From NCBI GenBank assembly GCA_965262775.1, contig CBDHFT010000007.1, positions 186,001-250,000 on the forward strand: a stretch of DNA of 64,000 bases, given 5' to 3'. A program made the translations under genes and the position numbers. Positions 42,147 to 51,058 of the stretch are shown here, one piece after another (within the stretch, counting starts at the first letter, position 1; every line of letters starts with the position of its first letter). Under the pieces are notes generated by a model that saw nothing but the letters and a program-made list of their open reading frames with translations, made no database searches and was not told where the DNA came from. This stretch comes from JASGCL01 sp965262775. Lineage in GTDB: Bacteria; Pseudomonadota; Alphaproteobacteria; JASGCL01.

Positions 42147-43910
42147 TTAAAGTCCTACAAAATCGTTAGGAAAATGCCGCATAACGGATTTGATAGGGTT
42201 GGCCGCCGCTTGCCCCAGGCCGCATATCGAAGAATCGGTCATGACGATGGCCAATTCATCCAACAAGTTTTTATGCCACTTTCGGTTTTTCATTAAAGCC
42301 AAAGCTTTCTCCGTGCCGACACGGCATGGCGTGCATTGGCCGCAAGACTCGTCTTTAAAAAATGCCATCAAATTTTCTGCAATATCGGCCATGTTATCTT
42401 TATCAGATAGAATTACCACCGCCGCCGAACCAATAAAACAGCCATAAGGTTGTAAAGTATCAAAATCAAGCGGGATAGAATCCATGCTGGCGGGCAATAT
42501 ACCACCCGAAGCCCCGCCAGGCAAATACCCCCTGAATTCATGACCATCGGCCATACCCCCGCCATAATCTTGTATCAATTGTTTAACCGTAATGCCCGCA
42601 GGCGCAAGCTTAACGCCAGGATTCTTGACCCGCCCCGACAAGGAAAAAGACCGCAGGCCTTTCCTGTCATTCAAACCAAAACTATTCCACCAAGCCGCAC
42701 CGCGCGATAAAATCTCGGGCACCCAATATAGGGTTTCAAGGTTATTAACCAATGTCGGGCGACCAAAAATGCCAACCTCCGCCACAAAAGGCGGGCGGTT
42801 GCGCGGCAAACCACGTTTGCCCTCTATCGATTCTATCATCGCCGATTCTTCGCCGCAAATATAGGCCCCTGCCCCGCGGCGCAATTCTATTTGACGATTT
42901 CCAAAAAATTTTTCGGCTTCCTTCAATGATTTTTGCAATACCAGCCTAATATCGGCATATTCATCGCGCAAATAAATAAATATTTTTTCGGCGTCAACCA
43001 CCTCCGCCGCCAGCAACATGCCCAAAATAAATTGGTGAGGATTTTTTGCCAAGTAAAAATAATCTTTGAAAGTTCCTGGTTCGCCTTCATCGATATTAAC
43101 CGCCATCAATTTTTTCCCTGGGAAGCCGCGCACTATCTGCCATTTCTTGGCGGTTTGAAAACCCGCGCCGCCCAAACCGCGCAAACCCGCTTCGCCCAAT
43201 ATTTTGATTATCTCATCGCCAAATGACTTGTTGGCGCGCAATTTTTTTAACAAACTATAACCCTTGATATCGCTTGATTCAAACTGTTTCATATTCGGTG
43301 TTTTTAATTTATCAATCGCCACCTCTTGTTTTTTTACTTTGCTGACGATGCTATCAACCGAGGCATTGTAGTCATAAGAAAAACCAACCTGCGCCACGGG
43401 TGCTTTGTTACAATGTCCCATGCAGGGGCTGGGTTTTATTTTGACGCCTTTCAAATTCTTCTGTTCTAGATTTTTTATCAAACCATGGGCATCCGCCATC
43501 ATGCAGGACACCGACTCGCATACCCGCACCACGGTATGGGGTGGTTCTTCGCCGTCAGCCACAATAAGAAAATGGTCGTAGAATGTCGCCACTTCATAAA
43601 TTTCGGCTTCGGCCAACCTCATAACCTCGGCCAGGGCCTTGATATGTTTTTTCTGCAAACAATGGAATGTGTCGTGTATCAGGTGCAAATATTCTATCAA
43701 CAGGTCGCGCCGCACCTGATGCTTGGTTGTCGCACCCTTTTTACCAGCATGATAAGGGCTAAGGTTCTTGGCATTGCTAACGAGGCGTAGCACTTCGTGA
43801 TAGGCGGCATCATCCAACGCCCGCCCCTTCATTCCAAATGGTCGCTGTCTTTTGTTAAAGCCAGGATGGATAAAAGGGTTATCGATTTTATTTTTTGATG
43901 GTGAGCTCAT
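42147..43910 (-). CDS. Fused NuoE-NuoF-type NADH-binding oxidoreductase subunit
   Basis: A 587-residue fusion. Residues ~55-200 are a NuoE-like thioredoxin-fold [2Fe-2S] domain with all four ligands (RVCESVSCMMAD and SPCMGHCNKAP). Residues ~225-580 are NuoF-like: FMN site GLRGLGGAGFQTAKKW, NADH-binding GAGAYICGEESAMIESIEG and the [4Fe-4S] motif SCGQCTPCRVGT with the distal ICGLGQAA. Such E-F fusions are the diaphorase part of NAD-dependent formate dehydrogenases, bidirectional hydrogenases or related dehydrogenases. No catalytic partner (FdsA, HoxH) and no other nuo gene lies beside it, so the electron source is unknown. An ordinary complex I subunit is possible but would normally sit in a nuo operon with E and F separate. 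Confidence 0.85.
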   Translation of the reverse strand: MSSPSKNKIDNPFIHPGFNKRQRPFGMKGRALDDAAYHEVLRLVSNAKNLSPYHAGKKGATTKHQVRRDLLIEYLHLIHDTFHCLQKKHIKALAEVMRLAEAEIYEVATFYDHFLIVADGEEPPHTVVRVCESVSCMMADAHGLIKNLEQKNLKGVKIKPSPCMGHCNKAPVAQVGFSYDYNASVDSIVSKVKKQEVAIDKLKTPNMKQFESSDIKGYSLLKKLRANKSFGDEIIKILGEAGLRGLGGAGFQTAKKWQIVRGFPGKKLMAVNIDEGEPGTFKDYFYLAKNPHQFILGMLLAAEVVDAEKIFIYLRDEYADIRLVLQKSLKEAEKFFGNRQIELRRGAGAYICGEESAMIESIEGKRGLPRNRPPFVAEVGIFGRPTLVNNLETLYWVPEILSRGAAWWNSFGLNDRKGLRSFSLSGRVKNPGVKLAPAGITVKQLIQDYGGGMADGHEFRGYLPGGASGGILPASMDSIPLDFDTLQPYGCFIGSAAVVILSDKDNMADIAENLMAFFKDESCGQCTPCRVGTEKALALMKNRKWHKNLLDELAIVMTDSSICGLGQAAANPIKSVMRHFPNDFVGL

Positions 43911-44188
43911 TTTTATAAACTATAATATTATAACCCTTACTACATAATAACGCGGCATAAAACAATCCTTATACTTACTGTCGATGGATGCTGTATTATA
44001 TTGACTATTAACGCCAAACAATCAAAAGGCAACAAAAAAATACCAAAAAATTTAACAGCAACGAATCACGCTACCTCTAAGCAAAAAAACATTGATAAGC
44101 AATGAAAAACTATCTTGCTCATTCTACCCCAAAACCATCCTATTTGGCAAATGCCGCAAAATAGTTTATAGTGCAACATCAAAAAAAT

Positions 44189-45058
44189 ATGGGATCACAA
44201 AAAACTGTTGGTTTATTCGTTAGCTGCTTGGTCGACATGTTTCGTCCCGATGTCGCCTTGTCGGCGATTCGCCTGTTAAAAAAATGTGGCTTTAAAGTGG
44301 TGGTGAGCACGCGCCAAACTTGCTGCGGCCAGGTGGCTTTTAACAATGGCGATCGCGATACCGCCCATAAAATTGCCAAGGATCTTATTTATGAATTTCA
44401 CGATTGCGATTACATCGTGGCACCATCGGCATCATGCGCGGGTATGGTGTTAAAACATTACAAAGGATTATTCCCCCATGCCCAATCGGTTGGGCATTTG
44501 TTTGGTTACAATTACCATCATTTTGATAAGGATGAAGACCTTCCCCATCGCGCCGATTCATTTGCGGCGCGTTTTTATGAATTGAGCGATTTCCTTTATC
44601 ATGTTGTCGATTTCATGCCCGATAACCTGTCGCCCTATATCCGGGGTAAAAAAATTGCTTATCAAGATAGTTGTTCTTCGTTGCGCGATACCAAAACCTA
44701 CATTGCGGCGCGGGGGTTGCTGTTGCGTGCGGGGGCGGCGGAAGTCCTCACCCCGCCAGACGCCGAAAGTTGTTGTGGCTTTGGCGGTAGTTTTACCACC
44801 GATTTTCCCAATATATCGGCGGTGATGACCGATAAAAAATCGGCCAATATCATGTCGCTGGGGGCGGATATATTGCTTTCGGCGGACCTTGGTTGTTTGC
44901 TGCAACTAACGGGGCGGCTGCACCGCCAAGGCAAAAATATTCAGGCTTTCCATTTGATAGAATTTTTGGATAGCAAAAATCATCAAGACGGATTATTGCC
45001 GTTGGGGCAAGATAATGTTGGTAAGGGTCATTTGCAACATTCTACAGGTCGCTTATAA
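44189..45058 (+). CDS. lutA: L-lactate utilisation protein LutA
   Basis: CCG-domain subunit of the LutABC L-lactate dehydrogenase complex that oxidises L-lactate to pyruvate. Two cysteine-rich domains are visible: VGLFVSCLVDMFRPDVALSA with QTCCGQVAFNNG, and YQDSCSSLRD with ESCCGFGGSFTTDFP. Start: ATG 44189 gives the family's normal N-terminus; a GTG at 44171 would add six residues. First gene of lutA-lutB-lutC, separated from lutB by 4 bp. The 260-bp upstream gap (43911-44170) holds the promoter; no LutR-type regulator is adjacent. Confidence 0.94.
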   Translation: MGSQKTVGLFVSCLVDMFRPDVALSAIRLLKKCGFKVVVSTRQTCCGQVAFNNGDRDTAHKIAKDLIYEFHDCDYIVAPSASCAGMVLKHYKGLFPHAQSVGHLFGYNYHHFDKDEDLPHRADSFAARFYELSDFLYHVVDFMPDNLSPYIRGKKIAYQDSCSSLRDTKTYIAARGLLLRAGAAEVLTPPDAESCCGFGGSFTTDFPNISAVMTDKKSANIMSLGADILLSADLGCLLQLTGRLHRQGKNIQAFHLIEFLDSKNHQDGLLPLGQDNVGKGHLQHSTGRL

Positions 45059-45062
45059 AAAA

Positions 45063-46469
45063 ATGCTCAACAAATATTTTACCCAACGTGCCGATAAAGT
45101 TATCGCCAACAATTATTTGCAACAACGTTTGGCGCTCATCACCCAAGAATTCATCAACAAACGTTACCAAGCCGTTAGCCAGGTTGCCAATTGGGAATCA
45201 TGGCGCGAAGCGGGACAAAAAATAAAATCCCATAGCATCAATCATTTGGATATATATTTGGAAGAATTTGAAAAAAACCTAACCCAAGCGGGCGGGCAAG
45301 TTCATTGGTGCCAGGGGGCGGAGGAAGCCAGCGATAAAATATTACGCCTGTGCCAACGCCACAACGCGCAATTGGTGGTGAAATCAAAATCGATGATGAG
45401 CGAAGAAATTGGCCTGAACGAACATTTGAGCAAGCATCGTATCCAAGTGGTCGAAACCGACCTGGGCGATTATATTGTCCAGGTGCGCAAGGACCAACCG
45501 TTTCACACCATTGCCCCCGCCATGCATATTAGCAAAAAAATGGTGGCCGAAAGTTTTAAAAAACATCACAAAAGTTTATCATCGCAACGCAGCCTTGACA
45601 GCACCCAAGACCTGATGGCGGAGGCACGCGGCATATTACGCAAAAGTTTCCTCACCGCCGATGTCGGCATCACGGGTGCCAATTTTTTGATAGCCGAGTC
45701 GGGTTCGGTGGTGGTGGTGAGCAACGAGGGCAATGCCGACCTTGTGGCGAGCCTGCCCCGTGTGCATATTGTGGTGGCGAGCATCGATAAAATTGTGCCC
45801 ACCCTTTATGACGCCAGCCATTTGTTAAGGTTATTATGCCGCAGTGCCACGGGGCAACCTATCACCAGCTACGCCAGTTTTTTCACAGGCAATAAAAAAA
45901 ATGGCGACAGCGATGGCGGCGACGAATTGCATGTTGTCTTGATAAATAATAATCGCACCCAATTGTTGGGGGAGGATTTGCGTAGCGCGCTTCATTGTAT
46001 CAAATGCGGCAGTTGCCTGAACCATTGCCCCGTTTATCAAACGGTGGGCGGGGCAGCCTATGGCGGGGCGCATATGGGTCCCATTGGCGCGGCCATTGCA
46101 CCAACCATCCAGGGCAGTAAAAAAGCGGGGGAGATGGTTTTTGCATCCACCCTATGCGGGCGTTGCGACGAGGTTTGTCCTGTTAATATTCCTATTACCA
46201 ATCTATTGCGGCATCAGCGCGAATGGGCGTTTTTACAAAAAAACATGGCACCAGAAAAACAAAAATTACTGCGTAAATTTAGTCGCGCCACCCGTTCGCC
46301 CAAGAAATTTCGCCGCGCAACCAAAATGGCGCGGGGCATGTTGCGATTCTATAGCCGCGGCGGTATGATAAAAAAAATTCCTTTTATGAAGGCTGCACGC
46401 CCGTGGTTTGCAAAAAAAGATTTAATCGCACCAGCCAAAATGTCATTTTTTGACAGAATAAAGAAATAG
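45063..46469 (+). CDS. lutB: L-lactate utilisation iron-sulfur protein LutB
   Basis: A 468-residue iron-sulfur subunit. The N-terminal DUF162-type domain contains VKSKSMMSEEIGLNEHL and the GANFLIAESGSVVVVSNEGN segment. The C-terminal part carries two [4Fe-4S] motifs, CIKCGSCLNHCPVYQ and CGRCDEVCPVNIP. ATG 45063 starts just after the lutA stop; reading further upstream would overlap lutA. The distal ~70 residues are very basic (RKFSRATRSPKKFRRATKMA). Confidence 0.95.
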   Translation: MLNKYFTQRADKVIANNYLQQRLALITQEFINKRYQAVSQVANWESWREAGQKIKSHSINHLDIYLEEFEKNLTQAGGQVHWCQGAEEASDKILRLCQRHNAQLVVKSKSMMSEEIGLNEHLSKHRIQVVETDLGDYIVQVRKDQPFHTIAPAMHISKKMVAESFKKHHKSLSSQRSLDSTQDLMAEARGILRKSFLTADVGITGANFLIAESGSVVVVSNEGNADLVASLPRVHIVVASIDKIVPTLYDASHLLRLLCRSATGQPITSYASFFTGNKKNGDSDGGDELHVVLINNNRTQLLGEDLRSALHCIKCGSCLNHCPVYQTVGGAAYGGAHMGPIGAAIAPTIQGSKKAGEMVFASTLCGRCDEVCPVNIPITNLLRHQREWAFLQKNMAPEKQKLLRKFSRATRSPKKFRRATKMARGMLRFYSRGGMIKKIPFMKAARPWFAKKDLIAPAKMSFFDRIKK

Positions 46470-46476
46470 TCATATC

Positions 46477-47160
46477 ATGTTGTTAGCAAAAAAAGTTATG
46501 ATGGATAGAATCCGCCAAGGTTTGGGGATAAGCAATGGTGCCAACGACGGCCACCGTGAATTGGCAACGCGCCAATGGTTAAGCCGCCGTGCCCCCGCCG
46601 AACCGCAACAATTCTTAGCCGACGATCAAGAAAAAAATTTGGATATGTTTGTTCGCCACGCCATGCAAGCGGGCGCGCATGTTTTGGCGGAAACAAATTT
46701 GGAAAATATCCCGCAACTTATAAGTCAATTTATCAATGAAAAAAATTTGCCCAAGGAATTGGTTATCATGGATCCAGCTTTGCTTTTTTTAAAAAATATA
46801 ATGGACGCCGAGCAAGATATAAAAGTTATCAACGACCTTGTCACCAAACCCGCCACCGCGCATCAAGTGGTAAGCCTGACCCTGGGCCTAGCCGCCATAG
46901 CCGAAAGCGGCAGCGTCATGGTGGTTGGCAATGCTTTATCGCCCAGTCGGCTTTACTTCCTGCCCCTTGCTCATGTTATCATGTTATCTTGCCAGCAATT
47001 GGTGGCGCGTTACGAAGATGCTTTACAATTTATTGACCATACCAACATGCCCCGCGCGGTGCATTTTATTACGGGCCCGTCGCGCACCGCCGACATAGAC
47101 CAAACAATCGAACAGGGCATGCACGGTCCCAAAGAATTATTAATCATCTTAACCCCATAA
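46477..47160 (+). CDS. lutC: L-lactate utilisation protein LutC
   Basis: A DUF162 (LUD domain) protein of 227 residues, third component of the LutABC complex. The conserved end of the domain is LTLGLAAIAESGSVMVVGN, followed by the FLPLAHVIML and FITGPSRTADIDQTIEQGMHGP motifs that define LutC. It follows lutB by 7 bp and is followed after 7 bp by mobA. Confidence 0.95.
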   Translation: MLLAKKVMMDRIRQGLGISNGANDGHRELATRQWLSRRAPAEPQQFLADDQEKNLDMFVRHAMQAGAHVLAETNLENIPQLISQFINEKNLPKELVIMDPALLFLKNIMDAEQDIKVINDLVTKPATAHQVVSLTLGLAAIAESGSVMVVGNALSPSRLYFLPLAHVIMLSCQQLVARYEDALQFIDHTNMPRAVHFITGPSRTADIDQTIEQGMHGPKELLIILTP

Positions 47161-47167
47161 GAAAAAA

Positions 47168-47782
47168 ATGACAAAAAAATTGGCGGTCATATTGGCGGGG
47201 GGACTTTCCAGCCGTATGGGCCAAGAAAAAAGTTTTTTGAACATCGAAAAAAATAAATTTTTAATTGACCGTGTTATAGAAAGGCTAAAACCGCAAACCG
47301 ACCGTTTGGCAATCAATGCCAACGGCGACGCCAAGCGTTTTGCCCATACGTATTTGGATATTCTGCCCGATGATAATTTTATTGGCGAAGCGGTGGGACC
47401 ATTGATGGGTATTCTGACCGCGCTGGAATGGGCAAGAAAAATGGACAGCGAATGGGTCATGACTGTATCTTGCGATTGCCCGCAATTGCCAAATAATTTG
47501 TATGACCAATTGGCGGCGGTTATCCCCCATCATGATATAGCGGTCGCCATGAGTTTTGGCTTCGCCCACCCAACCATTGCATTATGGCGCACCGATATAG
47601 CGCAGGGATTAAAAACCGCGATAAAAAATGGGGTTAGGAAAATTGACAAATTCACCGCCGATTACAAAGTTGCGCGGGTGGACTTCACCCCGCCCAACAC
47701 AAGCAATGAGCTCGCCGACCCGTTTTTTAATATTAACACCCCAAGCGAATTTGAAAATTGGCAAAGGGCTCAAAATAAATAA
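47168..47782 (+). CDS. mobA: Molybdenum cofactor guanylyltransferase
   Basis: Transfers GMP to molybdopterin to form the bis-MGD cofactor. The nucleotide-binding N-terminus is VILAGGLSSRMGQEKSFL, followed by the metal-site VSCDCPQLP and the ALWRTD segment; 204 residues is normal. It is 7 bp after lutC, so probably cotranscribed. Its product would serve molybdoenzymes elsewhere, such as a formate dehydrogenase that might pair with the NuoE-NuoF fusion (inference). Confidence 0.95.
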   Translation: MTKKLAVILAGGLSSRMGQEKSFLNIEKNKFLIDRVIERLKPQTDRLAINANGDAKRFAHTYLDILPDDNFIGEAVGPLMGILTALEWARKMDSEWVMTVSCDCPQLPNNLYDQLAAVIPHHDIAVAMSFGFAHPTIALWRTDIAQGLKTAIKNGVRKIDKFTADYKVARVDFTPPNTSNELADPFFNINTPSEFENWQRAQNK

Positions 47783-47785
47783 ATA

Positions 47786-47975
47786 TCATATGACCGTGTG
47801 CCAAAAAACATGGTTGGCAAAAACCAAAGCCAAGTTAAAAATAATACCAACCACCGCCCCCCTGATACAGGTAAGGTAAAAAAGCGCAAGCACCGCCAAA
47901 ATTAATAAAACCCAATTTAAACCAATATAAAAATGCTTCGGCAAATTTTATTGTTCTGGTTATTGTTTTGGGGTT
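47786..47975 (-). pseudogene. chrA: Decayed chromate transporter (ChrA) remnant
   Basis: In the gap between mobA and nadK the minus strand encodes FAEAFLYWFKLGFINFGG, the hallmark N-terminal motif of ChrA chromate transporters, then FLPYLYQG, and, one frame over beginning at an uneven G-run (about 47863-47870), AVVGIIFNLALVFANHVFWH, which matches the C-terminal end of the ChrA domain. Some hundreds of codons are missing between these parts. The whole is therefore a deletion derivative with at least one frameshift, ending at TGA 47786, four bp from the mobA stop. It cannot make a functional transporter. Confidence 0.6.
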
Positions 47976-47991
47976 TCTTATTTTTTTGCCA

Positions 47992-48798
47992 TTATACTTC
48001 GAACTGCTCCAAAATAATTCTTTCTTCCAAATCGTAATTTCTATCAACCAACAAACAAAATTCTAAATCGGGGTGGCTGCTCATGCTCATTTTTTTTATT
48101 TCGCCGCCTAAGATAGCATCCACCGCCACCACGCCTGGGCGTTTTTCATGTTCTTGCAATTCTATATCAATAACCGTGGTGTTGCGAACCACCGCGCCAG
48201 GCCACCGCCGCGGCCGAAATAATGAAATCGGCGTCAAGGCCAGCAAAGAAGAACCAAGCGGTAAGATAGGACCGTGGCAAGCAAAATTGTAAGCCGTTGA
48301 CCCCTGGGGCGTGGCGAGCAACATACCGTCGCCAACCATGTTGGAAATACGGTCGTGACCATCGAGCGATAATTTCATTTTGATGGCTTGCGGGCTGGCG
48401 CGTGATAAAGAAATTTCATTGATGGCAAAATTTTCATAAACTTGGTCATTGACCAATTGCGCACGCAGCCATAATGTGGGGAAGTTAATTTTTCGCGCGG
48501 TGTTAATTTTTTCTATGATATTTTCTATCCTTACCCCCGCGCCAGCCGTGTCTTTACCATTTTCGTCGGTCAAACTATTCATTAAAAAACCGTGACTGCC
48601 CGCGTTGATACCATAAAATTGAATATTTTTTGCCTGTTGGTGCAAATGGCGCATAGCATGCAACAACGATCCATCACCGCCAATCACCACCACTACTTCG
48701 GCTTGCTCGGTGTCAACGAAATCATACTGCGTACGTAAATGCTCGGCTAGCTTACTCGCCGTTTTATTTTGAGAGGCCACCAGGGCGATTTTTACCAT
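47992..48798 (-). CDS. nadK: NAD kinase
   Basis: Phosphorylates NAD to NADP. The catalytic GGDGS motif is in VVVIGGDGSLLHAMRHL, the NE motif is AINEISLSRA, and the glycine-rich GDGMLLATPQGSTAYNFACHGPILP is intact except for reading as separate motifs GDGMLLATPQGS and AYNFACHGPIL. The 268 residues are typical for the short alphaproteobacterial form. The 107-residue membrane protein precedes it by 18 bp on the same strand. Confidence 0.96.
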   Translation of the reverse strand: MVKIALVASQNKTASKLAEHLRTQYDFVDTEQAEVVVVIGGDGSLLHAMRHLHQQAKNIQFYGINAGSHGFLMNSLTDENGKDTAGAGVRIENIIEKINTARKINFPTLWLRAQLVNDQVYENFAINEISLSRASPQAIKMKLSLDGHDRISNMVGDGMLLATPQGSTAYNFACHGPILPLGSSLLALTPISLFRPRRWPGAVVRNTTVIDIELQEHEKRPGVVAVDAILGGEIKKMSMSSHPDLEFCLLVDRNYDLEERIILEQFEV

Positions 48799-48816
48799 GT
48801 CCCGATAATAACAGCT

Positions 48817-49140
48817 TTAACGCTCAATCACCAGCTTTGCTAGAAATTTTAAACTCGCTCCGTCATAGAGGATAATAGTCTTTTTTCCACGGTCATCCAT
48901 GACGACGGCAATATTGTTGCCAACCGCATAACTGGTTATATAATTGCCCTGCAATATTTGCGATTGTTGGGTTGATATTATCTGGCTAACCGTGTTCGCG
49001 CCAGCATCAGGGCGCGGTTTTTTTACCACCAGCACCACCAAGGCGGTGGTCGCCAACAATATCATCACGCCCAAGGCAATAACAATTATTTGCAGTCCCT
49101 TTGTCTCGCCTTTTCCGCCATTACTATCGGGATTGTTCAT
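48817..49140 (-). CDS. Small single-pass membrane protein, unknown function
   Basis: A 107-residue protein with one strongly hydrophobic segment (about residues 17-40, LQIIVIALGVMILLATTALV) and a small C-terminal domain of about 60 residues likely outside the cytoplasm. A good ribosome-binding site (AGAGGAAAAA) precedes ATG 49140. It sits between rpsA and nadK, all on the minus strand, with 23 and 18 bp gaps, so it may belong to either transcript. Small membrane proteins of this type occur in many alphaproteobacteria, but I cannot assign a family. Confidence 0.75.
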   Translation of the reverse strand: MNNPDSNGGKGETKGLQIIVIALGVMILLATTALVVLVVKKPRPDAGANTVSQIISTQQSQILQGNYITSYAVGNNIAVVMDDRGKKTIILYDGASLKFLAKLVIER

Positions 49141-49163
49141 TTTTTCCTCTGGTTTGTTATGCT

Positions 49164-50921
49164 TTATTCGGCCGATTCCTCTTTGGAATTATCTTTCGAT
49201 TCATCCGCGGCTTTTTCTGAATCAGCGGCGCTCGCTTTTTTGCCTTCCTTTTTTTCCATCACTTTACCCAATATATCACCGAGCGAGGCACCCGAATCTT
49301 GGCTGCCGTATTGTTTAATCATTTCCTTTTCTTCTTTCATTTCGAGCGATTTGATAGACAAGGTTAGTTTGCCAGTTTTTTTATCAATGGCTGTTACCTG
49401 GGCGTCGACCCGTTCGCCCACGGCAAACCTGTCAACCCGTTGGTCGGCTTTATCCTTCGCCAAATTGGCGCGCGCAATAAACCCTTGCAAACCATTGACA
49501 TCGACTTCGATGCCATTTTCTTGCGTCATGATAACCGTCGCGGTCACCACTTGGTCTTTTTTCATTTGCGACATTTTTTCCTTCACAGGATTTTTGCTTA
49601 GCTGTTTAATGCCGAGCGATATACGTCCGCGTTCCAGGTCAACCTTATCCAACAAGATAACTTCGACTTCTTGACCTTTTTGATAAAGGGCGGTGGCTTC
49701 GGCCCCCGTTTTTTCCCAAGAAATGTCAGACGCGTGAACCATGCCGTCCAATTCGGTGGACAAGCCAACGAAAATACCAAATTCGGTGATATTTTTTACC
49801 GTGCCTTTTAATTTTGCACCCTTTTGATTTTGGGTGGCAAATTCTTCCAACGGATTGGGGGTGCATTGTTTTAGCCCCAAAGACAAACGTCGGCGGTCAT
49901 TATCGATGTCCAGCACCATGACCTCAACCTCTTGCCCCAGGGTCAATAATTTGGCGGGGGAAATGCCGCGTTTTGTCCAAGATAATTCGCTGATATGGGC
50001 CAAACCTTCAACCCCAGGTTCAAGCGAGATGAAAGCACCATAATCAATAAGGTTGGTAACCGTCCCTTTAACTTTTTGGCCTTTTGTATATTTTTTGGCA
50101 ACGGCCGCCCATGGATTATCTTCCATAGCCTTAACGCTTAAAGAAACGCGTTTGGTTTCTTTATCAACCGTAATAACTTTAACACTAATTTCTTCTCCAA
50201 CCTTCAAAATATCCGAAGGATGGCTGATACGCTTCCATGACATTTCGCCAACATGCAGCAAACCATCAATCATACCCAAATCAATAAAGGCGCCATAGTC
50301 GGTTAAGTTTTTCACCTTACCCGTTACCACCGCACCAACGACAAGAATTTTTTCCATGTCGACCATTTTTTCTTTATGGTCTTCTTCGATAACCGCACGG
50401 CGCGACACGACAATGTTGTCGCGTTCTTCGTCCATCTTTACCACCGCAAAATTTTCGGGCTTATCCATCAAGGCTTCCAAATCTTTTTCACGGGTTGGTC
50501 TGACATCAACCTGGGACCCTGGCAAAAAGGCAATAACGCCATTGATGTTAACCGAAAATCCACCGCGCACGCGATTAATAATACGCCCCATAACACGTTC
50601 GCCGTTTTTATGTTTTTTGGCAATTTCAGCCCAGGATTCGTCTTTCCTTGCTTTGTCGCGCGACAACACTGCTTCGCCATTGCGACCTTCCATTCTTTCT
50701 AAAACCACTTCGACTTTATCGCCGACCTTGACGGTCATTTCGCCCGCCATATCAAGAAATTCTTTGCTTGAAACTTTGCCTTCGGATTTTAACCCCACAT
50801 CGACCGTTACAAATTCGTTGCTGACCGCCATGACCTGGCCTATCATTACCTTACCTTTGAGTGATACGTTTTCGGGAAGGTGTTTTTTAATTAATTCTGC
50901 AAAATTGGTTGCTTTAGCCAT
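49164..50921 (-). CDS. rpsA: 30S ribosomal protein S1
   Basis: mRNA-binding ribosomal protein with six S1 (OB-fold) domains over about residues 25-540. The repeated cores are visible as GKVKNLTDYGAFIDLGMIDG, GTVTNLIDYGAFISLEPGVE and GTVKNITEFGIFVGLSTELD. A charged, Lys/Glu/Ser-rich tail of about 45 residues follows, giving 585 in total. It follows cmk, the conserved cmk-rpsA order; a 137-bp leader separates the two. Confidence 0.98.
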   Translation of the reverse strand: MAKATNFAELIKKHLPENVSLKGKVMIGQVMAVSNEFVTVDVGLKSEGKVSSKEFLDMAGEMTVKVGDKVEVVLERMEGRNGEAVLSRDKARKDESWAEIAKKHKNGERVMGRIINRVRGGFSVNINGVIAFLPGSQVDVRPTREKDLEALMDKPENFAVVKMDEERDNIVVSRRAVIEEDHKEKMVDMEKILVVGAVVTGKVKNLTDYGAFIDLGMIDGLLHVGEMSWKRISHPSDILKVGEEISVKVITVDKETKRVSLSVKAMEDNPWAAVAKKYTKGQKVKGTVTNLIDYGAFISLEPGVEGLAHISELSWTKRGISPAKLLTLGQEVEVMVLDIDNDRRRLSLGLKQCTPNPLEEFATQNQKGAKLKGTVKNITEFGIFVGLSTELDGMVHASDISWEKTGAEATALYQKGQEVEVILLDKVDLERGRISLGIKQLSKNPVKEKMSQMKKDQVVTATVIMTQENGIEVDVNGLQGFIARANLAKDKADQRVDRFAVGERVDAQVTAIDKKTGKLTLSIKSLEMKEEKEMIKQYGSQDSGASLGDILGKVMEKKEGKKASAADSEKAADESKDNSKEESAE

Positions 50922-51058
50922 TGTTTTATCTCTTTGGATTCTATGATAAATCCATCAACTGGCTCGAAAAAAAATATATTTTTTTCAAGTCTTGACCTTA
51001 CACGATATGATAACAACAATGACAAAAAAGAAGGTCTGTATTTTCTATCATTGTTTTT

